This document shows, one piece after another, positions 1 through 6,815 of a stretch of DNA of 64,000 nucleotides. Within the stretch, counting starts at the first letter, position 1. Every line of letters begins with the position of its first letter. The position numbers were made by a program, and so were the translations under genes. The notes beneath the pieces are model-generated. The model was not told the DNA's origin and made no database searches. It saw only the letters and a list, made by a program, of their open reading frames with translations. The stretch comes from AP-16 sp046727735 (GTDB lineage Bacteria; Pseudomonadota; Alphaproteobacteria; Rhizobiales; Xanthobacteraceae). The DNA lies in contig JBKPDF010000022.1 in the NCBI GenBank assembly GCA_046727735.1, positions 1-64,000 on the forward strand, read 5' to 3'.

Positions 1-1109
1 TAATACTGCGGATCGTAATATTTGCCGGGATCCGTCAGCGTTTTCTTCGGCTCGCCGTAGCGGCTGCGCAGCGCGAGCACGGTTTTCACGCCCTCGAGGT
101 CGACCTCGGCCTTGGGCGCGAAGCCGCGCGGGTTGATCAGCACCGCGTAGCTCTGCGCGGCGAGCTCCGGCGACATCTGCGGAAGATTCTTGCGCAGCAC
201 GCCGATCGCCGCCTCCTTGTTGGAAGGCTCGTAAAGCCAGGCGAGGCCCTGCGTGTAGCCGCGGACATAGGCCTCGACTCTCCCCGCGTTGTCCTTGGCC
301 CAGCCGCGCCGGCTCGCGCCGACGAGGCCCTGGTAATGGCCGTAGACGTCGATCGCGTACTGCAGGATGTTGAAGCCGGCGGACTTGGCCAGGATGTCGA
401 ACGGCGCGAGCAGCATGGTGCCGTCGTGCTTCTTCTCTTTGAGCGCCTCCCAGCGCGCGAGCACGCCGCCGGCCTTCTCGACCTTGTAGTCGCCCATTTC
501 GAGGCCGTTGCGCCGGAGCAGGTCGAACAGCACGAACGCATAGCCGGTCGTCATGGCGTCGACCGAGAGCGTGCGGCCCTTCAGGTCCGGATACGTCTTC
601 ACGTCCGGAACGACGGCTAGACTGAGCAGGCCGTTGTCGCCGCCCATGAATGCGAAAATGTCGGGCGTGGTCGCGACCGGCACCTCGCCCTGGCCTTCCA
701 TATAGGCGATGACGTTGTCGATCGCCGTCATCGCAATGTCGAACTTGCCCTCGATCAGGTTGGTGAGCTGGAACACCGAGTTGGGCGTATTCGTGAGTTT
801 CACCTCGACGCCGGCGTTTCTGAAATAACCCTGCTCCTGGGCCGCCCAGATCGGCCAGTTGAATCCACCCGGAAACACGATGACGGAGAGCGGCTGGAAC
901 TTGTCGGCCTGCGCGCCGGCCGGAGCGACGAGCACGCCGGTGGCGACGAGCACGACGGCCGCAACGACGAACGCCCGCACCGTCGTTCCCGCGAAAGCGG
1001 GGACCCATGGTGACCGGCCCTGCGAGATGGCAAAGCCATGGTCTTGGATACCGGCTCTCGGCCGCGAGCTGCCCCGGCCGGGATCACGATGTCGATGGAA
1101 AATGTTCAT
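1..1109 (-). CDS. ABC transporter substrate-binding protein, SsuA/NMT1 type, 3' end cut by window
   Basis: Partial gene: the frame stays open to base 1, so the C-terminus is missing. A hydrophobic secretion signal ending in APAGAQA is followed by a mature part starting near DKFQPLSVIVFPGG, with the WPIWAAQEQGYF motif typical of SsuA/NMT1-like periplasmic binding proteins for aliphatic sulfonates, nitrate-like or pyrimidine-like ligands. The ATG at 1109 has a good GGGAGGG ribosome binding site. The first 43 or so codons include a family A repeat read as coding (SPWVPAFAGTT). The native start may therefore be the GTG at 980, directly before the signal peptide. The ligand cannot be named. Permease and ATPase genes would lie outside the window. 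Confidence 0.75.
   Translation of the reverse strand, partial: MNIFHRHRDPGRGSSRPRAGIQDHGFAISQGRSPWVPAFAGTTVRAFVVAAVVLVATGVLVAPAGAQADKFQPLSVIVFPGGFNWPIWAAQEQGYFRNAGVEVKLTNTPNSVFQLTNLIEGKFDIAMTAIDNVIAYMEGQGEVPVATTPDIFAFMGGDNGLLSLAVVPDVKTYPDLKGRTLSVDAMTTGYAFVLFDLLRRNGLEMGDYKVEKAGGVLARWEALKEKKHDGTMLLAPFDILAKSAGFNILQYAIDVYGHYQGLVGASRRGWAKDNAGRVEAYVRGYTQGLAWLYEPSNKEAAIGVLRKNLPQMSPELAAQSYAVLINPRGFAPKAEVDLEGVKTVLALRSRYGEPKKTLTDPGKYYDPQY
981..1010. repeat. family A repeat inside the N-terminal coding region
   Basis: Half-copy of the REPIN-like family: GTCGTTCCCGCGAAAGCGGG followed by GACCCATGG. It lies between the ATG at 1109 and the signal peptide of the binding-protein gene and is translated in frame. 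Confidence 0.7.
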
Positions 1110-1180
1110 GCTTCCCTCCCGGAGATCTTTTATCGTGCGTGCCGGCATTGTGCGGAGCAGTCGAGGGGAGATCAACAGCA

Positions 1181-1222
1181 GTCGTTCCGGGCGCCGCGCC
1201 GCGGCGAACCCGGAACCCACGA
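1181..1222. repeat. family A repeat, intergenic
   Basis: GTCGTTCCGGGCGCCGCGCC followed by GCGGCGAACCCGGAACCCAC, the same hairpin-forming end seen near 11541, 14958 and 26417. It lies between the VOC gene and the binding-protein gene, which are both on the minus strand. Confidence 0.7.
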
Positions 1223-1300
1223 CCCCGGCCGACGATTTGCGGAATGCGCCGTCTGCATGGTTCGGCTCTCGCGCCACGCACTCTGCTCGCAACGCGCGCT

Positions 1301-1705
1301 TCAGTCCGCGATCTCGTCGTACCCCCGACCCAGGAACTCGATCAGGCAAAAACCGTGACCGAAAGGATCGGCCATGAGGGCGATTCGCCCCCATTTATGG
1401 ACGAGAACGGGTCTCTCGAGCGTTGCTCCGGCCGAGAGGGCTCTCTGGACCGCGTCTTCGATATCTTCGACTACGAAATCGAGGTGAACCGGCGTCCAGT
1501 GCCGCCGGTAATTCCGTGGTTGGGACGTCTTGGTCGAAGCGGCCGTGCCGCTGGCTTTGACAAGCAAGTAGATTGGCGCGGATGCGCCTAACATTTCGAC
1601 CGCGTCCGCTCCAAAACGGCGCCCGATCCTCAGCCCAAGAGCCGAGACGTAGAAGCGAATTGCTCTTTCGAGGTCGTCCACGTCGACGTTGACGAGTAAG
1701 TCCAT
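1301..1705 (-). CDS. VOC superfamily (glyoxalase/bleomycin-resistance fold) protein
   Basis: 134 residues forming a single VOC domain. It opens with the typical VDDLERAIRFYVSALGL beta-alpha module. A second module begins at PVHLDFVVEDIEDA, with possible metal ligands His74 and Glu123 (in FCLIEF). The size fits a stand-alone glyoxalase-like domain that dimerises to build its site. It is 85 bp downstream of, and on the same strand as, another VOC-fold protein (extradiol dioxygenase type). No substrate can be assigned. Confidence 0.8.
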   Translation of the reverse strand: MDLLVNVDVDDLERAIRFYVSALGLRIGRRFGADAVEMLGASAPIYLLVKASGTAASTKTSQPRNYRRHWTPVHLDFVVEDIEDAVQRALSAGATLERPVLVHKWGRIALMADPFGHGFCLIEFLGRGYDEIAD

Positions 1706-1790
1706 CGAGGTCCCCCCGTTGTTCCAGCTTCCCTAGGCGGGCGGACAGCGTCCAGAGACTTTCCCCTCGCCGCTTCGCGGGGCGAGCGGG

Positions 1791-2765
1791 CTACCGCGCC
1801 ACGATCGGGCGGGCGGCGAGCACTGGATCGCGCAACGCAACGCCCGCGAACGCCGTGCCCTCCTCGAACCAGGATTTCGGCGCCGGATGCCCCCACAGCG
1901 TCTGACGCTGCGGATCGTCGAGCGACCAGCGGATCGGCTCGAGATCGGGATCGACGGCGAGGTAGTCGCTCGTGAACAGCTCGACGCGGTGGCCGTCCGG
2001 ATCGCGCACGTAGAGGAAAAGCGCGTTCGAGATGCCGTGCCGGCCCGGACCGCGCTCCATATTTGCAAGAAATCCCGAGGTCGCCATCAGGTCACAGAGA
2101 TGCAGAATATCGAGCGCGCCGGCGGTCCACATGCCGACGTGGTGCAGCCGCGGTCCGCGGCCGCTGGTCAAGGCGACGTTGCCCTTGCGGTGCATCCACA
2201 CCGCCCACAGCTTCGCCTCGGGCTCGTCGGTTTCGGTGTACTCGGTCGTGCGGAAGCCGATCGCGTTGTAAAAATCGTGGCTTGCCTGCACGTCGGGCGA
2301 AAAGCAATTGACATGGTCGATGCGCTGGATGCGCGCGCCCCCGTATGCAGCATAATGCTGCAGCCTGCGTTCCGCCTGTTCCATGCGGAAATAGAAATCG
2401 AGCGGCGCTCCGTGCACGTCGGCGGTGCGCAAGGTGCGGCCCTGGTGCGGCATCTCGGGAAACGAAGTCGGCAGATTGTTGCGGCCGAACCAGCACGCGG
2501 CGCGATCGAGGTCTTCCTCGCTCGCGAGCTTGAAGCCGATCGTGTGCGCGCGCGGCTCGCGCGCTCGTCTGAGCACGATCGAGTGATGGTTGCGTTCCTC
2601 GAGCCCGCGCAGATAGAGCGCCTCCGCGGTGTCGTCGCTGACGAGGAGCCCGAGGCAGTCGACGTAGAAGGCGCGCGCGGCGGCAAGATCGCGCACGCCG
2701 AAGTCGACGTGGCTCACGCGCACGATGCGGAACGGCGGATTGTCATTTGGTCTGCGAATCGGCAT
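1791..2765 (-). CDS. type I extradiol ring-cleavage dioxygenase-like protein (HpaD/homoprotocatechuate 2,3-dioxygenase family)
   Basis: 324 residues with two tandem VOC modules. The N-terminal module (RVSHVDFGVRDLAAARAFYV) is structural. The C-terminal module carries the 2-His-1-carboxylate metal triad: His151 (RIDHVN), His209 (RLHHVG) and Glu262 (HRVELF). The layout, the ERGPGRHG and LYVRDPDGHR motifs and the length match the homoprotocatechuate 2,3-dioxygenase group, which opens catecholic rings next to the diol using Fe(II) or Mn(II) and O2. The other hpa genes are not in this window, so the exact catechol is uncertain. The start at 2765 gives the expected N-terminus. A family C repeat separates it from dnaE2. 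Confidence 0.8.
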   Translation of the reverse strand: MPIRRPNDNPPFRIVRVSHVDFGVRDLAAARAFYVDCLGLLVSDDTAEALYLRGLEERNHHSIVLRRAREPRAHTIGFKLASEEDLDRAACWFGRNNLPTSFPEMPHQGRTLRTADVHGAPLDFYFRMEQAERRLQHYAAYGGARIQRIDHVNCFSPDVQASHDFYNAIGFRTTEYTETDEPEAKLWAVWMHRKGNVALTSGRGPRLHHVGMWTAGALDILHLCDLMATSGFLANMERGPGRHGISNALFLYVRDPDGHRVELFTSDYLAVDPDLEPIRWSLDDPQRQTLWGHPAPKSWFEEGTAFAGVALRDPVLAARPIVAR

Positions 2766-2773
2766 ACGCGCTT

Positions 2774-2863
2774 CCGTAGCCCGGACGGAGTGCCGCGAAG
2801 CGGCGCGTAATCCGGGATCGATGTAGATTATCCCGGATTTCGCTGCGCTCCATCCGAGCTACC
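2774..2863. repeat. family C palindromic repeat (GTAGCCCGGA...TCCGAGCTAC)
   Basis: Long imperfect inverted repeat: GTAGCCCGGACGGAGTGCCG at the left pairs with CGCTCCATCCGAGCTAC at the right, with internal TAATCCGGGAT and ATTATCCCGGATT arms. It fills the space between dnaE2 and the dioxygenase-like gene. A diverged second copy is at 28446-28541. Confidence 0.7.
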
Positions 2864-2872
2864 AGAGGGCGG

Positions 2873-5800
2873 CTATGGCGAGCGGGGCTTCGCGACGACG
2901 TGACGGGAAGCGCGCGCGGGCACGTCGAGATCGCCGGCGAGCTCGGGCGTCGGTTCGAGGCCGAGATCGAATGGCGGCCGGGGAACGGAGCGCGGAGGTT
3001 TGTCGCGCGGGTCCTGGTGCGGATGCTTGACGTGATCGCAGCGCGCCAATCCGTCGATCTCGTTTCCGGCTTCGGCCAAGCGTCCCAATAGGAACGTGAG
3101 ATCCTCGAGCGATTCGGCAACCACGTGGATGACGCCGCATTCCTCCTGCATGCGGCCCTTCACCGCGATGTAGCGTGCGCCGAGCACGACCGCGCGGAAG
3201 CGCGCGAAGGTCTTCGGCCAGACGATGACGTTGGCGAGCGCGGTCTCGTCTTCGATCGAAAGAAAGATCACGCCGTTGGCCGAGCCCGGCCGTTGGCGCA
3301 CGGTGACGAGGCCGGAGACCGCGACCCGCTTGCCGGACGCGGTTTTGCGCAGAACCTCGTTGCGCAAAATGCCGCGACCCGAAAGGTCTTGCCGCAAAAA
3401 GCTCGCCGGATGTTCCCGCAGCGACAATTTGAGAAATCGGTAATCGTTGACGACCTCTTCGCCGAGCGACATCGGCGGCAGTGCGACCTCGGGCTCGTGA
3501 AATGCTGCTCCCACGGGTGGGGAGGCGATCGCATTTGGCGGGCCGTTCGCTCCGGTTACCTCCCCCCTTGAGGGGGAGGTCGGCTCGCGCGCAGCGCGAG
3601 CGAGCCGGGAGGGGGGTATCTGCTCCGCAGAATCAAACAAATACCCCCCTCCCCATCCCTCCCCCTCAAGGGGGGAGGGGGGCGAATGCGGCTTGCTCGC
3701 AGCTAGCGAGTGCTCCGCCTCCAGCGGAGGTAACGGAGATTCCGAGAACCCCGTCTGTCCTCCGTCGTCCGTCTGCTGTCCTCCGAACAGCGGCAGATCG
3801 TCCTGATCGCCGGCGCGCCCGAGCGCTTTCGCGCCCCACAGCGCCTTGCGGCGGGAGAGGTTGAGCGAGCCGAACGCGTCGGCGTCGGCGAGCCGCGCGA
3901 TCGTCTTCGGCGAGAGCGCGGTGCGCCGCCACAGCTCGCGCAGCGAGCCATAGCCCGCGCCGCGCCGCGCGACGATGCGCTTGGCGTCGGCCTCGGCAAG
4001 GCTCTTAACCTCTCTGAGCCCGAGCCGGACCGCATATTTGGCGCGCACATCGTCGACCATGTCGCGGTGCATTTCATGCAGATGCTCGGCCGCGCGCCGA
4101 CCGGGCTCGAGGCCCGCATCGTAATCGGAATGATTGACGTCGACCGGGCGCACCTCGACGCCGTGTTCGCGCGCGTCGCGCACGAGCTGCGCCGGAGCAT
4201 AAAAACCCATCGGCTGCGCGTTGAGCAGCGCCGCCGCGAATACGTCTGGATAGCGGCACTTGATCCAGGCCGATGCATAGACGAGGAGCGCGAAGCTCGC
4301 CGCGTGGCTCTCGGGAAAGCCGTATTCGCCGAAGCCCTCGATCTGATGGAAGCAGCGCTCGGCGAATTCGCGCTCGTAGCCTTTGGCGACCATGCCGTCG
4401 ATCATCTTGCGCTGGAAGGTGCCGATGGTGCCGACACGGCGGAACGTCGCCATGGCGCGGCGCAATTTGTCTGATTCCGAGGCGGTGAATCCCGCCGCAA
4501 CGATCGCAATGCGCATCGCCTGTTCCTGGAACAACGGCACGCCGAGCGTCTTTTTGAGTACCGCTTCCAGCTCCGTCGACGGATAGCTGACCGGCTCCAT
4601 GCCCTGGCGGCGGCGCAGATACGGGTGCACCATGTCGCCCTGGATCGGGCCCGGCCGCACGATCGCCACTTCGATGACGAGATCGTAGAAATTCAGCGGT
4701 TTGAGCCGCGGCAGCATGCTCATCTGCGCGCGGCTCTCGACCTGGAACACGCCGACTGAATCTGCGCGCTGCAGCATGCGGTAGACCGCGGGATCCTCGG
4801 CCGGAATCTGCGCGAGCGTGAGCTTCTCGCCGTAATGCCGCTCGACGAGCGTCAGCGCCTTGCGCAGGCAGGTCAGCATGCCGAGCCCGAGCACGTCGAT
4901 CTTGAGAATGCCGAGCGCATCGAGGTCGTCCTTGTCCCACTCGACCACCGTGCGATCGTCCATCGCGGCATGCGAGATCGGCACCACTTCGTCGAGCCGG
5001 TCGCGGGTGATGACGAAGCCGCCGACGTGCTGCGAGAGATGGCGGGGAAAGCCGAGCAGCGTCGCGACGGTGTCGAGCATGTTGCGCACCGCCGGGCTCT
5101 GCGCATCGAGGCCGGCGCGGGAAAGGTCGGCATCGAAGCCTTCGCCGCCGAAACCCCAGATCGTCGACGCCAGCGCGCCGACCGTATCGTCCGACAGTCC
5201 GAACGCCTTGCCGACCTCACGCACCGCCGAGCGGCCGCGATAGCTCACGACCGTGGCGGCAAGCGAGGCGCGCTCGCGCCCGTAGCGGGCGTAAATGTGC
5301 TGGATCACTTCCTCGCGCCGCTCGTGCTCGAAATCGACGTCGATGTCGGGCGGCTCGCGGCGCTCGGCGGAGATGAAGCGCTCGAACAGGAGATCGGCGC
5401 GCTCGGGATCGACTTCGGTGATGCCGAGGCAGAAGCACACGGCCGAGTTCGCCGCCGAGCCGCGGCCCTGGCACAGGATGCCGCGCGAGCGCGCGAAGCG
5501 GACGATGTCGTAGACGGTGAGGAAATACGGCGCGTAGTCGAGCGAGCCGATCAGCTCGAGCTCGTGCGCGAGCGCGGCACGCACTTTCTCCGGGATGCCG
5601 GCCGGATACCGCCGCGCCGCGCCCTCGAAGCTCAAATGCACGAGCGCATCCTGGGGTGTGGCGAAGCCTTCGCGCGTCTCGTCGGGATACTGGTAGGCGA
5701 GCTCGTCGAGCGAGAACGTGAGCCGCTCGGAGAGGCTTCGCGTCTCCTCGATCGCGTGGGGGTGATCGCGGAACATCCGCGCCATCTCGGCCGGAAGTTT

Positions 5801-6676
5801 CAAATAGCGCTCGGAATTCGCGGCGAGCCGCCGGCCCGCGGCTTCCAAGGTGGTGTGCTCGCGAATGCAGGTGAGCACGTCGGCAAGACGCCGCCGCTCC
5901 GGCGCGTGATAGAGGACGTCGTTGACCGCGATCAGCGGCACGCCGGCTTGGCGCGCGAGCGCCGCGCGCTGGGCGAGGCGCGCCCGGTCGGTGCCGCGAT
6001 AGAGCATCGCGGCGGCGAGCCGCACGCGTTGCGGCGCGACTTCGCGCAGCCGGGCGAGCAGTGGCAGCTGTGCGGAGCAGCCGTTTGTGTTTTGAGCGGC
6101 GATCTTGCTCGGAACACCTCTCCCCGTCGAGGAGAGGTCGGCAGCCGAAGGCTGCCGGGTGAGGGGGCCACGATGTTTCGGATCATCAACGGCCCGAACC
6201 CCCTCACCCCCTCCCTCTCCCCTGCGGGGAGAGGGAGGAGATTGCGGCGCATCTTTCCCATCCTCAGCAGCTACAATTCCCCGGCTCGTCTGCTCCATCA
6301 CGATCAGCTCGAGGCCTTGAGCGTGCTCGAGCAGATCGTCCAGATAAAGAATGCAGTCGCCTTTTTCCGCGCGCAGGTTGCCGCGTGTGAGCAGCCGGCA
6401 CAGTTTTGCCCAGCCGGCGCGGTCGCGCGGATAGGCGAGGATGTCGGGCGTGCCGTCGCAGAAGGTGAGCCGCGCGCCCGGATGATAGCGCAGCGCAAGC
6501 TCGGTCTCGCGCTTGGCGAGATGCGCGCGCACGACGCCCGCGACGCTGTTGCGGTCGCTGAGCCCGAAGCCGAAATAGTCGAGGCGCGCGGCTTGCGCGA
6601 TCAGCTCTTCGGGATGCGAGGCGCCCCACAGGAAGGAGAAATTCGAAGTGGCGGCGAACTCGACGTAATGGGTCAT
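2873..6676 (-). CDS. dnaE2: error-prone DNA polymerase DnaE2 with two in-frame palindromic-element insertions
   Basis: About 1267 residues, longer than the roughly 1050-1100 usual for DnaE2. The protein has an N-terminal PHP domain (MTHYVEFAATSNFSFL), the polymerase III alpha catalytic core with the PDIDVDF aspartates, helix-hairpin-helix segments and a C-terminal OB fold (SGLVTVRQRPGS). It is the replicative-type translesion polymerase of the ImuA-ImuB-DnaE2 mutasome. I chose the ATG at 6676 because the family starts with M-YVEL/F and GGGAGGG lies just upstream; an upstream in-frame ATG at 6736 would translate the repeat. Extra low-complexity segments at about residues 144-188 (within or after PHP) and about 960-1060 coincide with family B palindromes at 6114-6240 and 3558-3682. 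Both are read through in frame. It is downstream of imuB on the same strand. Confidence 0.93.
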   Translation of the reverse strand: MTHYVEFAATSNFSFLWGASHPEELIAQAARLDYFGFGLSDRNSVAGVVRAHLAKRETELALRYHPGARLTFCDGTPDILAYPRDRAGWAKLCRLLTRGNLRAEKGDCILYLDDLLEHAQGLELIVMEQTSRGIVAAEDGKDAPQSPPSPRRGEGGGEGVRAVDDPKHRGPLTRQPSAADLSSTGRGVPSKIAAQNTNGCSAQLPLLARLREVAPQRVRLAAAMLYRGTDRARLAQRAALARQAGVPLIAVNDVLYHAPERRRLADVLTCIREHTTLEAAGRRLAANSERYLKLPAEMARMFRDHPHAIEETRSLSERLTFSLDELAYQYPDETREGFATPQDALVHLSFEGAARRYPAGIPEKVRAALAHELELIGSLDYAPYFLTVYDIVRFARSRGILCQGRGSAANSAVCFCLGITEVDPERADLLFERFISAERREPPDIDVDFEHERREEVIQHIYARYGRERASLAATVVSYRGRSAVREVGKAFGLSDDTVGALASTIWGFGGEGFDADLSRAGLDAQSPAVRNMLDTVATLLGFPRHLSQHVGGFVITRDRLDEVVPISHAAMDDRTVVEWDKDDLDALGILKIDVLGLGMLTCLRKALTLVERHYGEKLTLAQIPAEDPAVYRMLQRADSVGVFQVESRAQMSMLPRLKPLNFYDLVIEVAIVRPGPIQGDMVHPYLRRRQGMEPVSYPSTELEAVLKKTLGVPLFQEQAMRIAIVAAGFTASESDKLRRAMATFRRVGTIGTFQRKMIDGMVAKGYEREFAERCFHQIEGFGEYGFPESHAASFALLVYASAWIKCRYPDVFAAALLNAQPMGFYAPAQLVRDAREHGVEVRPVDVNHSDYDAGLEPGRRAAEHLHEMHRDMVDDVRAKYAVRLGLREVKSLAEADAKRIVARRGAGYGSLRELWRRTALSPKTIARLADADAFGSLNLSRRKALWGAKALGRAGDQDDLPLFGGQQTDDGGQTGFSESPLPPLEAEHSLAASKPHSPPSPLEGEGWGGGYLFDSAEQIPPSRLARAAREPTSPSRGEVTGANGPPNAIASPPVGAAFHEPEVALPPMSLGEEVVNDYRFLKLSLREHPASFLRQDLSGRGILRNEVLRKTASGKRVAVSGLVTVRQRPGSANGVIFLSIEDETALANVIVWPKTFARFRAVVLGARYIAVKGRMQEECGVIHVVAESLEDLTFLLGRLAEAGNEIDGLARCDHVKHPHQDPRDKPPRSVPRPPFDLGLEPTPELAGDLDVPARASRHVVAKPRSP
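3558..3682. repeat. family B double-hairpin palindrome inside dnaE2 (C-terminal third)
   Basis: Outer hairpin CCTCCCCCCTTGAGGGGGAGG, inner palindrome of alternating CTCGCGC/GCGCGAG, then GGAGGGGGGTAT, a short core, and the mirrored ATACCCCCCTCC with a closing CCCCCTC/GAGGGGG hairpin. It is translated as SPPSPLEGEGWGGGYLF and similar. Together with neighbouring low-complexity sequence (about 3480-3790) it separates LPLF from EPEVALPPMSLGEE, which are close together in normal DnaE2 proteins. Confidence 0.8.
6114..6240. repeat. family B double-hairpin palindrome inside dnaE2 (PHP region)
   Basis: CACCTCTCCCCGTCGAGGAG, inner hairpin GGCAGCCGAAGGCTGCC, GGGTGAGGGGGC, a core of about 30 nt, then CCCCCTCACCC and the closing CTCTCCCCTGCGGGGAGAG hairpin. 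It is translated as SPRRGEGGGEGV...RQPSAADLSSTGRGV. The architecture is nearly the same as the intergenic copy at 51412-51541, including the ACGAT at the start of the core. Confidence 0.8.
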
Positions 6677-6678
6677 TG

Positions 6679-6803
6679 ATCCCTCCCCGAAGGGGAGGGT
6701 CGGCGAGCGAAGCTCGCCGGGGTGGGGATCTTGCATGAAAACACCCCACCCACTCCTCGCTCCGCGAGGAGCCGCCCTCCACTGAAGGGGAGGGAGAAAG
6801 CGG
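6679..6803. repeat. family B palindrome between imuB and dnaE2, carrying the dnaE2 ribosome binding site
   Basis: Hairpin CCCTCCCCGAAGGGGAGGG (6681-6699), inner palindrome GGCGAGCGAAGCTCGCC, GGGGTGGGG, short core, CCCCACCC, a second inner palindrome CTCCTCGCTCCGCGAGGAG and a final CCCTCC/GGGGAGGG arm. On the minus strand the last GGGAGGG sits 4 nt before the dnaE2 ATG at 6676, so the element itself supplies the Shine-Dalgarno sequence, within an 8-bp stem. Confidence 0.8.
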
Positions 6804-6815
6804 GGGAAGGATGCC

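Noticed and set aside
4835..6679. 614-codon plus-strand frame opposite dnaE2
   Set aside because: Antisense to the polymerase core, with no motifs and no ribosome binding site.
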